A DNA stretch of 64,000 bases from G965218495 sp965262785 (GTDB lineage Bacteria; Bacteroidota; Rhodothermia; Rhodothermales; Bin80), in the NCBI GenBank assembly GCA_965262785.1, contig OZ253559.1, positions 3,286,001 through 3,350,000 on the forward strand, given 5' to 3'. Both the position numbers and the translations under genes were made by a program. Below are positions 46,641-56,333 of the stretch, piece by piece (position 1 is the first letter of the stretch; the number at the start of each line of letters is the position of its first letter). The notes under the pieces are model-generated. The model ran no database searches and was not told the DNA's origin. It saw nothing but the letters and a program-made list of their open reading frames with translations.

Positions 46641-48329
46641 ATGAAAATCATTACTGCCCTCACAGTGTTTTGCCTTACTTCGGCCGCGCATCTCGCGTCC
46701 GCTCAGGATGTGGAGAAGACGTGGATCTTTCTCACCGACAAGCTTGACGGCGCCGGCAAAACCACGCAGGTTGAGGCCGGCTACATCAGCGATCGAGCCG
46801 CGGAACGACGCCAGCGGCGTGGAAGCAGCTGGTCGGCTGCGCATGATGCGCCCATCTCGCCCCTATATCTGAACACTTTGGCGGCAGAGGGTGTGGAGGT
46901 CGTCCGTCGCAGTCGATGGCTGAATGCGGTCTCGGCCTATCTCGATGGTAACCAGCGCCATGCAGTGAGTCAACTGCCGTTTGTCCGCAAGCTACAGCCG
47001 GTGGCGGGACTTACCACGGACATCTCACCGCCGACTCCAATGCCGCCCGTTATTGCCCATCCCCTTTCCAGGCGGCTTGACTGCGGAGAATCCTGCACGC
47101 AGCTAAGGGTCGTGAACGCGATCACGCCGCTTGACGATGGCATCAACGGGCAAGGCATCATCGTGGGATTCGTGGACACGCGCTTCGACTACAACGGCGT
47201 GCAGCTTGGACACCCTGCAACGGCCCATCTCGCCAACGCCAACAGAGTGAAATACCGCAACTATACGGCCGACGACCCCGGCGTTGGCACGCAGCTGGAT
47301 GGTAGCTTTCACGGCTTGTACACCGCGTCGGTGACCTTTGGAAACGCACCCAATCAGTTGATCGGTCCTTGCTACGGAGCCGACACCGTATATGTCGCGC
47401 ACACCGAGTGGAGTCCACTGGAACGCAATGTGGAAGAAGATAATTTTGTTGCCGCCGTCGAATGGATGGAAGCCTCTGGCGTGGATGTCATTAATTCTTC
47501 CCTAGGTTACTCGACGTTTAATACCGGCGAATCAGAATACGAAACTTCCGACATGGACGGAGATACCGGGGTAACCACTATTGCTTTTGACCTTGCTGCC
47601 CAAAAAGGCGTAGTCCCGGTGTCCTCAGCGGGCAATGCAGGCGGTTCGTCCTGGCGAATCATTACCACGCCCGCAGATGGCGATTCTGTCATCGCTGTGG
47701 GAGCCGTTTACCCAGACAGCGCAAGAGTTGGCTTCAGCAGCGTGGGCCCCACAGCTGACGGCCGCACTAAGCCCGATGTGGCTGCGCAGGGAGCCAGTGT
47801 GTACATCGCCAGTGCTTCAGGGGGCTTTGGCTACCTCAGCGGTACCTCGTTTTCTGCTCCCATGGTTACGGGCATCGTCTGTCAGATACTCCAGGTTAAT
47901 CCCAACCTTAATCCCAAAGAGGTCTGGGAGGTTCTAACCTCGACCGCAAGCCAGTCCGCAAGTCCAGACAACAACTTCGGCTGGGGCATAGCAAATGCTC
48001 AGGCAGCGATTGATAAGGCCAAAATGATCGGCACGGCCGTAGCGGGTGTATTGCCCGTGCCATCGTCTTTTGTTGTCCGCCAACCCTACCCTAACCCGTT
48101 TGGGGATGAGGCCTTCTTCGAGGTGCAACTCTTGCGCCCAATCAGTGACGTGCAGATTACCGTGCGAAATGTTCTTGGCCAGCGTGTCCTAGTCCCGCAT
48201 GTGGGTCCACTTAGCGCCGGAACACATACAATCACTATCCAGGGCCAGGGCTTGCCAGCCGGGCTCTACACGTATGTGGTAGAGGCCGGGGGCGAAACGC
48301 AAACCGGACTGATGGTTCATGTGCGTTAG
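46641..48329 (+). CDS. T9SS-secreted subtilisin-like serine peptidase C
   Basis: The protein has 562 residues from ATG at 46641, which gives a normal signal peptide (MKIITALTVFCLTSAAHLASAQ). The S8 domain has the complete triad: D179 (GFVDTRFDYN), H224 (GSFHGLYTASV) and S403 (GTSFSAPMVTG), with the oxyanion Asn in SSAGNAGG. A C-terminal T9SS sorting domain follows (RQPYPNPFGDEAFFEVQL...VRNVLGQRV...GLYTYVVEAGGETQTGLMVHV). It is distant from copies A and B in sequence. It is the only one of the three subtilases with a canonical Asp. Confidence 0.93.
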   Translation: MKIITALTVFCLTSAAHLASAQDVEKTWIFLTDKLDGAGKTTQVEAGYISDRAAERRQRRGSSWSAAHDAPISPLYLNTLAAEGVEVVRRSRWLNAVSAYLDGNQRHAVSQLPFVRKLQPVAGLTTDISPPTPMPPVIAHPLSRRLDCGESCTQLRVVNAITPLDDGINGQGIIVGFVDTRFDYNGVQLGHPATAHLANANRVKYRNYTADDPGVGTQLDGSFHGLYTASVTFGNAPNQLIGPCYGADTVYVAHTEWSPLERNVEEDNFVAAVEWMEASGVDVINSSLGYSTFNTGESEYETSDMDGDTGVTTIAFDLAAQKGVVPVSSAGNAGGSSWRIITTPADGDSVIAVGAVYPDSARVGFSSVGPTADGRTKPDVAAQGASVYIASASGGFGYLSGTSFSAPMVTGIVCQILQVNPNLNPKEVWEVLTSTASQSASPDNNFGWGIANAQAAIDKAKMIGTAVAGVLPVPSSFVVRQPYPNPFGDEAFFEVQLLRPISDVQITVRNVLGQRVLVPHVGPLSAGTHTITIQGQGLPAGLYTYVVEAGGETQTGLMVHVR

Positions 48330-48418
48330 GCACCGGACATCACTGCGGGGTGCCCGATTGGGGTAGAAACGCGCAGGATTTCGCGCCGGTAGCGGGCGAC
48401 TTTTGGGCCTAAGAGTTG

Positions 48419-48446
48419 ACTTTCGATAATTACACTTATCGAAAGT
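48419..48446. repeat. Palindromic core site R5 (dif/att-like) upstream of the recombinase
   Basis: Perfect 11-bp inverted arms ACTTTCGATAA and TTATCGAAAGT flank a 6-bp spacer TTACAC. This is the 11-6-11 geometry of Xer/dif and other tyrosine-recombinase core sites. It ends 8 bp before the recombinase ATG at 48455. The half-site is shared with R1. Confidence 0.7.
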
Positions 48447-48454
48447 TAACCGCC

Positions 48455-49324
48455 ATGGCGACACTACCCGCTGCCAGTACGCTTCCGGAGGCGCTGGGCG
48501 GCCGCCAGGCCGCCCTCATCAGCGCATCGCTCTCGGCCAACACCCGGCGGGCTTACCGCCACGCGTGGGATGCCTGGCTGGCGTGGCTGGGCCAAGAGCA
48601 GGCCTCGGACGTCGCCGCGAGCGCGTACCTCGCCGCGATGCATGACGCGGGCAAGGCGCCGGCCACCTGTGCTCTGCACGCCGCGGCCCTGCGCTTCGCT
48701 CATCGCGTCGGGGTCCCGGGTGCGCCTGTACCCGGTCCGCTCATGGAACGGACGCTGGCCGGCATCCGCAGGGAGGGACGTGCCCGCGGGCGGGGGCAGG
48801 TCGAGGGAATCACGTGGAATCAGGCCGACGCCACCGCGCAGGTGGCGGCGCAGGCCGGTCTCTCCGGACTCCGTGACGCGGCCCTGGTGGCCACCATGTC
48901 GGACACACTGCTGAGGGCCTCTGAAGCCAGCGCGCTCACCGTGGCCGATATTCAGTGCCAGCCGGACGGCTCCGGGCTGCTCGTCCTCGCGCACTCAAAG
49001 ACGGATGTGGATAAGAACGCATTCGCCGCCATAGCGCCGGCTCGACCTTGCCCTGTCTTTGGCCGACCGATTCATCTGTGGGGTCTCCCCCTCGACTACG
49101 GCCCGGTACTGCTCCGCAAGCCCTTCAGATTCCACCTCGCGGTGGATACCCTCCCCTCCGCTTGTCTCGCGGCAATGTGCCGACGTAGCGCCTGTCTTGG
49201 CTGTTTCCGTCGCTTCCGACTCGGTGCCCGTTTAGACTCTTGCCTATCGGTACATCCCGGTCAACGAGGCACTACCCCCGCATTTGGATATGGTACCCCC
49301 TATCTGGGTGCCGGTGGGAGTTGA
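48455..49324 (+). pseudogene. Tyrosine recombinase/integrase, truncated after the first catalytic Arg
   Basis: The N-terminal core-binding domain (ALISASLSANTRRAYRHAWDAW, SAYLAAMHDAGKAPATCALHAAALR) and the start of the catalytic domain (GLSGLRDAALVATMSDTLLRASEASALTVADI, with the first catalytic Arg) are present. Family similarity stops near 49015 (SKTDVDKNAF). The frame continues to 49324 with unrelated residues and lacks the HxxR, H/W and Tyr motifs. Therefore it is a 3'-truncated integrase. It faces right, away from the array, mirroring the remnant at 23173-23297. Confidence 0.88.
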
Positions 49325-49492
49325 ACCCACCTGATCTCGGCGCCGCCCTGCACGCACTATGAAATTCAGCCGAGGATTCCTGGAGCAATGTCCGCCAACA
49401 CTGAGGCATGGGACTGCACCCCTTTGCAGCACGCTTTCGGAAATCGGAGAACTTGGAGGAGGGACGATAACCCCGCTCCTGAATCGGCACCG
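49306..49492 (-). other. tRNA/tmRNA-like acceptor and T-arm remnant
   Basis: On the minus strand GTGGG-TTCAACT-CCCAC forms a perfect T-arm followed by CGGCACC. The exact partner GGTGCCG occurs about 170 nt upstream (near 49486-49492) and is followed by ATTCAGGA, similar to the tmRNA 5' end. The GTTCAACTCC loop is also usual for tmRNA. However, the interval is too short for a tmRNA and no tag reading frame was found. It may be a decayed ssrA or an attachment-site fragment next to the truncated integrase. Confidence 0.25.
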
Positions 49493-49816
49493 GTGCCCGC
49501 TTGAGCGGACTACTATCCTAGCCTTGTTGCGCAGCAAGTGCCAGGAGCTGGCGGAATTTCAGCACGATTTGCTCATCGACATGAATTGCGTACACGCGGC
49601 GATCCTGATTGGAGCACGTTCAGGATGGCTGGGGCTGTCCCGGGCGCTTCGCAGTAGCGCAGAGTTGGAAGCCTCCGTGAGCTACCGGATGGCGGCCTTT
49701 TTTTGCCGGTATGCCAAAACGGACGTTGATTGTGGCGACATGCCCGCGATGCAACCAACGAGCGCCATCGAATCGGCCTGATTGTGCACCGCTCGTGGCA
49801 TTCCGAACACCACGCC
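49493..49816. other. Region without a recognised gene
   Basis: Nothing could be assigned between the tRNA-like remnant and the truncated nitrilase. Confidence 0.4.
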
Positions 49817-50314
49817 CTATGCCCCAACGGGCCGTATGGCATCGGAGCAGATCTGGGTGCCGAGTCGCACGCTCGAAGCGCGCGTTACCTGCGGCAGGTT
49901 ACGGCCTACGACGTAGTAGCCGGTTTCCCAGCAGCCTTCCTCCTCTGGCAGGTGCAGCTTTTCATAGGAAGCAACCAGGGCTCCGGTCGTATCAATCAGC
50001 AGCGCAGTGCTGTATAACATGCCCGTAGACGGGTCGCATCGTATGGTGCCGCCAAGGACGGCAATGCCGCACTCAGCTGCGGCCGCCAACCACTGCTGCT
50101 CCCGTTTGCCGCTAGGCAATCCCGCGTAATTGCCCCGTGACACCTGCGTGGCCAGAGACCATTCATTCATGGGGATTGCAGGCAACACCGCCAGCTTTGC
50201 TTGCGGCACTATCGCCGCTGCAAGACGCTCGCGAAGCCTGAAAGCATGCTCAAGTCCAGGGAAGACGTCCAAGATCCAGGCTATTTTGACAGGGCGGTGT
50301 TCTGTGCCTGCCAT
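49817..50314 (-). pseudogene. Nitrilase-superfamily fragment, 3'-truncated, with altered catalytic Glu
   Basis: The 165 residues are clearly related to the nitrilase at 18263-19102 (LRERLAAA, QAKLAVLP, GIAVLGGTIRCDPSTGMLY, SYEKLHLPEEEG, QICSDA). The reading frame ends right after the catalytic Cys region (IRPVGA), so about 115 residues are missing. The catalytic Glu of LPEIP is Ala here (LPAIP), so the fragment would be inactive even if folded. It probably derives from a duplication. Confidence 0.85.
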
Positions 50315-50803
50315 AGCTTATCCGATATGCGACGTCGTCTTGACTGGGCTGCTGCTGGCGCCCAGAATGGTGCGTGTTGCGCAGGCAGGACTGCAGAGTA
50401 GCCTTGCGCAGGCAGGCCGCGCGCCGCCAAATGGACCTCGCTTTCTGCCTGCACCCCGAAATACGGTGGCAACCCAACCAGCCAACCCCGTGGCCCAGCT
50501 TCCACCGTAGTCAAATGGCCTCCCCGCATCGACGGCACGATCAGCATTCTACCAACTTTGCGCACAGTGTTACACGTGCAGGCCCGAAGCGATATTGCTC
50601 AGCGGTGACCTTGACGCAAACAGCTGGCTACTGGACAGTCTCGCGCGCCATTCCTCAGCAGACTGCATCCGGCCCACTTGAGCCCCTTGGAAGGCGAACG
50701 AACCTGCGTGGGTGCTGAGTGTCTAACACCGCCCTGCCAGCCTACTTTTTGCGGCGCTGGCTTTGCCACGAGAATTAGAAACAAGGAATTCTCCACTGTC
50801 TGT
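50315..50803. other. Intergenic region upstream of the LacI-type regulator
   Basis: About 490 bp with no recognised gene; it should contain the promoter of the regulator. No operator palindrome was identified with confidence. Confidence 0.4.
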
Positions 50804-51808
50804 ATGAGCACAATCCTTGATGTCGCCCGTCAGGCCAGCGTGAGCGCTATGACCGTATCACGGTATTTCAATCAGCCTGAAAGGCTAGCGCCAGCCACAG
50901 CCGAGCGAGTTCGGGAGGCTATTGAACAGCTGCAGTATGTGCCAAACGCAGCCGCGCGGAGCCTGATAAGCGGCCGTACCAAGACGATTGCCCTAATACT
51001 GACTGACATCACCAACCCCTTTTACACAACGATAGTACGTGGCGTCGAGGACGTTGCGCAGCAGCATGACTACACCCTCATTTTGGGCAATACGGACGAA
51101 GAACTCGAGAAGGAGCGTGCATACATCGACGTCATGATTTCCCGACGAGTCGACGGGGTGATTATCGCCTCTTCAGCGGGCAACAATCATCATCTGCAAA
51201 AGCTGGTCAGGCGCGATATTCCGGTTGTGCTGATTGACCGAACCGTTAAGGACATAGATGCCGATGTGGTGCGGGGTGACTCCTACACCGGCGGAAAACA
51301 ACTGACCGAACACTTTGTCAATCAGGGTTTCCGTGATATCGCGTTCATTGGCGGTTTCACGGGAGTATCGTCGCTGGAGGAACGCCAGGCAGGCTACAGA
51401 TTTGCAATGGAGGCGGTGGGACTCAAGCCCAGGGTGTATCCGGGGCGAACGGATCGGCTCAGTGGCGAGGAAATCACTGAGCGGCTGTTCACGGACGGAG
51501 TGCTACCAGAGGCTATCCTGGCGGCGAACAACTATGTTGCTGTTGGTGCATTGGTTGCACTCCGACGCCTCGGACTGCGCGTTCCAGAAGACATCGCGCT
51601 CGCGACGATTGATGACATTGAGAGTGCGGCCGCCATCTACCCTTTCCTTACCGTAGCCGCCCAGCCAGCTTACGATATGGGTACCAAGGCCATGGAGTTG
51701 CTGCTTGATCGCATACGGGGGTATGCGGGCCCTTCACGTAGCAAGCTGCTTTCCGTTGAGCTCATCATCCGGCGTTCCTCGCTGGCCTCTGCCACTCTCG
51801 TTCATTGA
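50804..51808 (+). CDS. LacI/GalR-family transcriptional regulator
   Basis: The protein has 334 residues from ATG at 50804. The N-terminal LacI helix-turn-helix is textbook (TILDVARQASVSAMTVSRYFNQPERLAPATAERVREAIEQLQYVPNAAARSL). The periplasmic-binding-protein-like effector domain follows (TIALILTDITNPFYTTIVRGVEDVAQQ...DGVIIASS...IPVVLIDR...DIALATIDDIE). It probably controls carbohydrate genes. The nearest candidates are the GH116/sulfatase cluster to the right, which runs in the opposite direction and ends 467 bp away. Effector unknown. Confidence 0.95.
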   Translation: MSTILDVARQASVSAMTVSRYFNQPERLAPATAERVREAIEQLQYVPNAAARSLISGRTKTIALILTDITNPFYTTIVRGVEDVAQQHDYTLILGNTDEELEKERAYIDVMISRRVDGVIIASSAGNNHHLQKLVRRDIPVVLIDRTVKDIDADVVRGDSYTGGKQLTEHFVNQGFRDIAFIGGFTGVSSLEERQAGYRFAMEAVGLKPRVYPGRTDRLSGEEITERLFTDGVLPEAILAANNYVAVGALVALRRLGLRVPEDIALATIDDIESAAAIYPFLTVAAQPAYDMGTKAMELLLDRIRGYAGPSRSKLLSVELIIRRSSLASATLVH

Positions 51809-52274
51809 CCCCGCAACCTGTACGGCTTGTAGTTGCTGTCCCGCGTCCGCATCCGTCAGTGGTGCTCGCTCGCGCAAAGGGTGCGGCACACCATTGCTTC
51901 CCGTTAGGGCTTGCTCTTGGGCAATAAGACAGCCGTATGCCGTCATCATAGGCATTCGGAGCCCAGTCGGAATGGGTGAACGAAGCCATCTGGATACGCC
52001 AGAGTCAGCGAGGGCCTTGCCGCTTGCGGACAGCCATCCGCCAAAACGATGCAGGTCCGAGAATCCCCGAGGCCACGCATTCAGGGCACCGCCATTTTGA
52101 AACCAGTCCTGCGGAAACACCTGCAAGGGCATGCTAAGCGGCTGGCCCCGCTTCAATCGGTATCTCCACCTGTCAGCTTTGCGCATAGTGCGTGCAGCTC
52201 AAGTCAAGTGCACACTGCCCAGCCCGTTCCTGAACGCATTGCACCGTGCCGCAGCAGACGCGATGGCGCGCGGA
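51809..52274. other. Region between convergent LacI and GH116-type genes
   Basis: A minus-strand frame (51734-52186) contains FPQDWFQNGGALNAWPRGF, which has a faint resemblance to glycosidase C-terminal text. It overlaps the end of the LacI gene and has no credible start, so it is not called. Confidence 0.3.
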
Positions 52275-54875
52275 CTACAGATCTGCCGCTCGCACCGTGA
52301 ACGTGGTCGCCTCACCTTGGGCAAACACTTGCCCGTCGGCAAAGTCCTGCTTCCCGTAACCGTTGAGCACAAACTGCATCAACGTCAGGTCTCCATTCAG
52401 CGGGTGCAGCGTGACCGACTTCTGCGTGTCGGTTCCTGATATGGCCGCAGTTCCATATTGATACCCATTCGACCAGAAATACTCGCCAGCGTTCGTGTTG
52501 AATGCCATCCGGCCCTCAACGGCGGAATATTGGAATCCCGTGTAGGCCACCAGGCCAGCCCAAGCCGCCATGGCCCGTGCGTACCGGTGGCCGTACTCGC
52601 CTTCATTGAATGGATTCCGCTTGTGCCCGTCATAGCGGCTGCGGATAGCTCGAAACACCTGCAAGCCCGCGTCAATCTGACCTTCATAAATCATATGCGC
52701 GGCTGTGCTGTACTCAAATCCGGTCATGATTTCCGTGTAGTACGGGAACGGAAAGTCCAGCAATTCGCCCCGCGGGTAGCTGGCCATCAGCAACCCCGAC
52801 TCACTGCCCAACCCAAAACTCCTGAACGTGTTGAAATGCTCGTTGAAGTCGTCGATGTAGTTGTACTTCATAATGCTCCGCAGCGTCGTCTGGACGTTAT
52901 CCTTGTCCAGCAGATAGCCCAGCCCCGCCGTGTGGGCCAGGTACTGGCCCACCAGCTGATCGACGAGGCATCCCTTCCCGAGCTGGGCCACCGTGCTCGT
53001 TCCTTCAGGGATGTGGTGCTCATAGTATTCGCCGTTGAAGATGTTGTCGTCAACCCAGGCGCTACCCCGCTCAAACAGGTCTCTGGTCTCTTCTGCAAAA
53101 GCATCGTCTCCAACGTGCCGGGCCATCTCTTCCGATGCCCTTAGTGCACCCAGATACCAACCGGCCATCTGCGGATTGGGGCCGCGGTAATTTATGTCCA
53201 TAGTGTTGTGCTGGCTGCCCTCCATCACCCCGTCTTTATTCTGGTCCCAAATGCCGGTCCAGGCAAAACTCATGGCCTTGCGTATGTTGGGCCACATCGT
53301 CTGCAGCAAACTGTCGTCTCCTGAGTGCTGCCAGTCGCGATAGATCTTGATTAGTGTGCCCATCTGGCCGTCTGCTGCCCAAGCCTGAAAACTCCGGGCC
53401 CGCTCGCCGATCGGAAGTCCGACGCGGTGGCTCATGGCCCCATTGTCATTGACCGAGTGCATGAATTCCACTTCGCGGAACTTTAAAGCCAGATCCCCAA
53501 ACAGAAAGGGAGTGGTTGACTCGTAATTCCAGACATGAAAGCAGCTCCCAAAACCCCACCCGGAGCTCTTGGACGCGCCGATTTTGGTGCCGTGAATGCT
53601 GCCGGTTCCCTCAAAGCCGAAGGGCAGGCCATCCGCCGTCCGAAAGACAGTTTGGCTCCTGAGGTTGTTGAGGTTGAACAACCCGGCCTCTTTCAGAACA
53701 TCCGGCACGTCGCTGTCCACAAGCGACTGAACGAACTGCACGGTTTCCGCCTCCAGATCCTGCAACTCGGCCGCCGTCTTCGAAGCTACGTCCCAGGCAT
53801 CTTCATACAGCGTGGTGTAGTAGTTGCCCACGATTTCAGTGCCCCCGTATGCTCCTGCATGGTGCACGCCATGATCCCAGGCGCGACGATTCGGAAAATG
53901 CCAAGTCAGCATAAACGTGATGGCCTGCGTTTCGCCCGGTTTCAGGTTAACCTTAACGGCTACGGTGGCGGGAGGCGTCTGAATGATGTGTGTGGAATCA
54001 GGATGGTCTTCCAATTCGCCGTCCGCAATAAAGTCGTCCCAGAATTCTCTAAAGGTCCAATTCCAGCCGAGCGGCGCCCACGATGTGCGATACGTTACGT
54101 TGTCCGAGGTTGACGTGAGCGCCATAGTACCCCAGTTGACATCCAGGGAGTCCACGCCATCGGAGGTCATAAAGATTCCCGACACGCCCGCCTCGGCGCG
54201 GTACTGGTTCACATTCCGGGACGGCGCACCGCTCCAGCCATCGGCTCCTATGTAGTTGGGTACCATACCGACTACGGCCGCCTCCAGTGAGTCGTCGGAA
54301 GCGTTGGTAAGCACATAGCGGAGAACTGCAACGGGAATGCCGCTCTTGTCGGCATCCCCAACGATGAGTGGATTGAAGGCCTCAAGGCGCACACGCAAGG
54401 GCACATTCACGTGTTCGAAGTCCACCTGGGCAAACGGATATGCCGCCGCAAACGTCGTAGACTGAAACCGCGGGAAGCCTGAATTGACCGCGTCGGCCCC
54501 CCAATCTCCACTGTGCTCCCGCGCCGGGACAGGCCCCTCCAGCACCCGAACCTTTCCGGTGCTGCCCGGCTGCCTGTAGTAGAGAGCAAAGAACGGACCA
54601 TTGGCAATGGTTGGCTGGACCAGCTTGAAAGCAGGGATGTAACCCAGCGCGCCTCTGTTCATGAGTTCCCAGTCGCGCAGATCACCGCGACCGCCCAGCG
54701 AAACCGTGCCCGTCCCAATGCCGCCGAGTGGCATCGCGACTTCGTCCAGGTACTGGCCCGAGTAAGTCTTAAGGACGGGCCACCGGTAGCTGCGCAGTGA
54801 CGAGGCATCGGGTCGCTCGCAAGCGACTACCGTGACCATGGTAGTCACGGCGACCAGCACAGTTAGCCTTTGCAT
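52275..54875 (-). CDS. GH116-type glycoside hydrolase lipoprotein
   Basis: The protein has 866 residues with a lipoprotein signal (MQRLTVLVAVTTMVTVVACERP). The N-terminal beta domain starts with MPLGGIGTGTVSLGGRGDLRDWELMNRGALGY, the characteristic opening of GH116/glucosylceramidase (GBA2)-type enzymes. The alpha-toroid catalytic domain carries the likely nucleophile E452 (HVWNYES) and acid/base D560 (EGSQHNTMDINYRGPNPQMAGWYLGALRA). GH116 members hydrolyse beta-glucosides, beta-xylosides or N-acetylglucosaminides; the substrate is not predictable. It ends the minus-strand polysaccharide cluster. Confidence 0.88.
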   Translation of the reverse strand: MQRLTVLVAVTTMVTVVACERPDASSLRSYRWPVLKTYSGQYLDEVAMPLGGIGTGTVSLGGRGDLRDWELMNRGALGYIPAFKLVQPTIANGPFFALYYRQPGSTGKVRVLEGPVPAREHSGDWGADAVNSGFPRFQSTTFAAAYPFAQVDFEHVNVPLRVRLEAFNPLIVGDADKSGIPVAVLRYVLTNASDDSLEAAVVGMVPNYIGADGWSGAPSRNVNQYRAEAGVSGIFMTSDGVDSLDVNWGTMALTSTSDNVTYRTSWAPLGWNWTFREFWDDFIADGELEDHPDSTHIIQTPPATVAVKVNLKPGETQAITFMLTWHFPNRRAWDHGVHHAGAYGGTEIVGNYYTTLYEDAWDVASKTAAELQDLEAETVQFVQSLVDSDVPDVLKEAGLFNLNNLRSQTVFRTADGLPFGFEGTGSIHGTKIGASKSSGWGFGSCFHVWNYESTTPFLFGDLALKFREVEFMHSVNDNGAMSHRVGLPIGERARSFQAWAADGQMGTLIKIYRDWQHSGDDSLLQTMWPNIRKAMSFAWTGIWDQNKDGVMEGSQHNTMDINYRGPNPQMAGWYLGALRASEEMARHVGDDAFAEETRDLFERGSAWVDDNIFNGEYYEHHIPEGTSTVAQLGKGCLVDQLVGQYLAHTAGLGYLLDKDNVQTTLRSIMKYNYIDDFNEHFNTFRSFGLGSESGLLMASYPRGELLDFPFPYYTEIMTGFEYSTAAHMIYEGQIDAGLQVFRAIRSRYDGHKRNPFNEGEYGHRYARAMAAWAGLVAYTGFQYSAVEGRMAFNTNAGEYFWSNGYQYGTAAISGTDTQKSVTLHPLNGDLTLMQFVLNGYGKQDFADGQVFAQGEATTFTVRAADL

Positions 54876-54955
54876 AGTGGGATTCCGGTTCTACAGCCGT
54901 AGCTGCGTGTTCATTTATGCGGCACTCAGGCGACGATTCGCCGGCCGCGCAGCAA

Positions 54956-56200
54956 CTACTGCGCAAAGGCCGAGTGTATTTCCGCGATAGACTTGCCGAG
55001 GACCGCAACGGCAACGGCATCCAATACTCCTTCGTCCCCCTGCACATGAATCGTCCGGTGAACGTGTGTATGTGCGGCTCCGGGGTCCAGCGCCATGGCC
55101 GGCGAGGAGGATTCAAGCTCATAGAATGGCCCCAAAGGAGCGGCGCCAGGGGACGGGGCACCATCATTGTAGCTGTTGATCACGTCCCCGGAGTAGGGAT
55201 TCTCCTGCATTTCCCACATCGAGTTGACGTAATCTGCTGCACCTTCCGGCGCCGTGTACTGCACGAGGGTGAGCACTTGATTTGTGCCATCGTAGCTGCC
55301 AAATGTGGGCATGCTTCGAAACTTGGACAGCCCAATCTTGCTGCGATACTCTCCATCACCCCTGAAAAAGATGACATCGTCATCAATGGCAAGTCGGTCC
55401 GGTGGAACGTCACCGAAATAGGCCGCATTCACAATCGGCCCGCGCTCCTCTTCACTGCCGGCAACGTATGGGACGACGACCGTCGTCGCAGGCGACGGGT
55501 TGAACATACCGAGGATCCAAACCGACAGTAATCCTCCGGCTCGCGTCCATGCCTCGCTTCCGGCGTTTGTAACCGTATTGATCGTTTCGAATGCCACAAC
55601 CTTTGCAGACGGATCAACCGCAAGACCCAGGTATTCATGAACCATCGCCCTGCCAATCAGGCGCACCTCACGGTCCACCCGCAACTCAAAAACCGTTCCG
55701 GAGAAATTCTGCAACTGCATGGACTTCTCGAACGATACCCTTGCCCTCTCCTGCTCCACTACGGACCACGGATCCCAGTCCATAGCCGCCGGCACATACC
55801 AATGGTCCAGGTCAAATGGATCGCCTCCCTTGAAGTAGATGGAGTACTGGCCGCCCTCGGGTCCGAGCCAGAACCGATCCTCGCCCCCGAATACGTTGAT
55901 GTGTTCCTGGCGCACACCGGACGCAATCACCGCGCGGTTGATCCACCCAAAACCAAGCCCGTCACTGCCCGAAGCGGTGCTGGTCAGCACCCGCCCCTGC
56001 ATACCCGGGCTGACGGCGACCTGCGCCTCACCGGCCTCATCGGAGAGCACCACCAGGTCCGTATGCTCACTCAAAAAGGCCACGTCATCTCCAAACGTGG
56101 ACGGGTCGGACTTCTGATTAACTTCCATTGTGGTCTCAGGCTGGTTGCACGCCACAAGCAGCGCAAGCACGAGCACGTTACGACTGAAGCGGTTTGTCAT
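54956..56200 (-). CDS. DUF6786-like lipoprotein
   Basis: The protein has 414 residues with signal peptide and lipobox (VLVLALLVACNQPETT). The body has TFGDDVAFLSEHTDLVVLSD, QVAVSPGMQGRVLTSTASG, FGWINRAVI, HINVFGGEDRFWLGPEGGQYSIYF and NFSGTVFEL, the pattern of a Bacteroidota lipoprotein family known as DUF6786, often found in glycan loci. The fold may be galactose-mutarotase-like. The biochemical role is unknown. It lies 80 bp upstream of the GH116-type gene in the same direction, so they probably form one operon. Confidence 0.65.
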   Translation of the reverse strand: MTNRFSRNVLVLALLVACNQPETTMEVNQKSDPSTFGDDVAFLSEHTDLVVLSDEAGEAQVAVSPGMQGRVLTSTASGSDGLGFGWINRAVIASGVRQEHINVFGGEDRFWLGPEGGQYSIYFKGGDPFDLDHWYVPAAMDWDPWSVVEQERARVSFEKSMQLQNFSGTVFELRVDREVRLIGRAMVHEYLGLAVDPSAKVVAFETINTVTNAGSEAWTRAGGLLSVWILGMFNPSPATTVVVPYVAGSEEERGPIVNAAYFGDVPPDRLAIDDDVIFFRGDGEYRSKIGLSKFRSMPTFGSYDGTNQVLTLVQYTAPEGAADYVNSMWEMQENPYSGDVINSYNDGAPSPGAAPLGPFYELESSSPAMALDPGAAHTHVHRTIHVQGDEGVLDAVAVAVLGKSIAEIHSAFAQ

Positions 56201-56333
56201 ATCTGGCCCCCATTGCTTACGGTGGATGGAATTTTGCGGTTTGCCCCGGCTCTGCCGCCCAGCGGGAACCCGCCTTTGGAATGCCTGACCTGGTGCGGCT
56301 TCTCGGGACTAAAGGCCCGCCTGACGAAGAGGC

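Noticed and set aside
51734..52186. Minus-strand frame containing WFQNGGALNAW
   Set aside because: It overlaps the LacI gene end, lacks a credible start and has no clear family; it is left uncalled.
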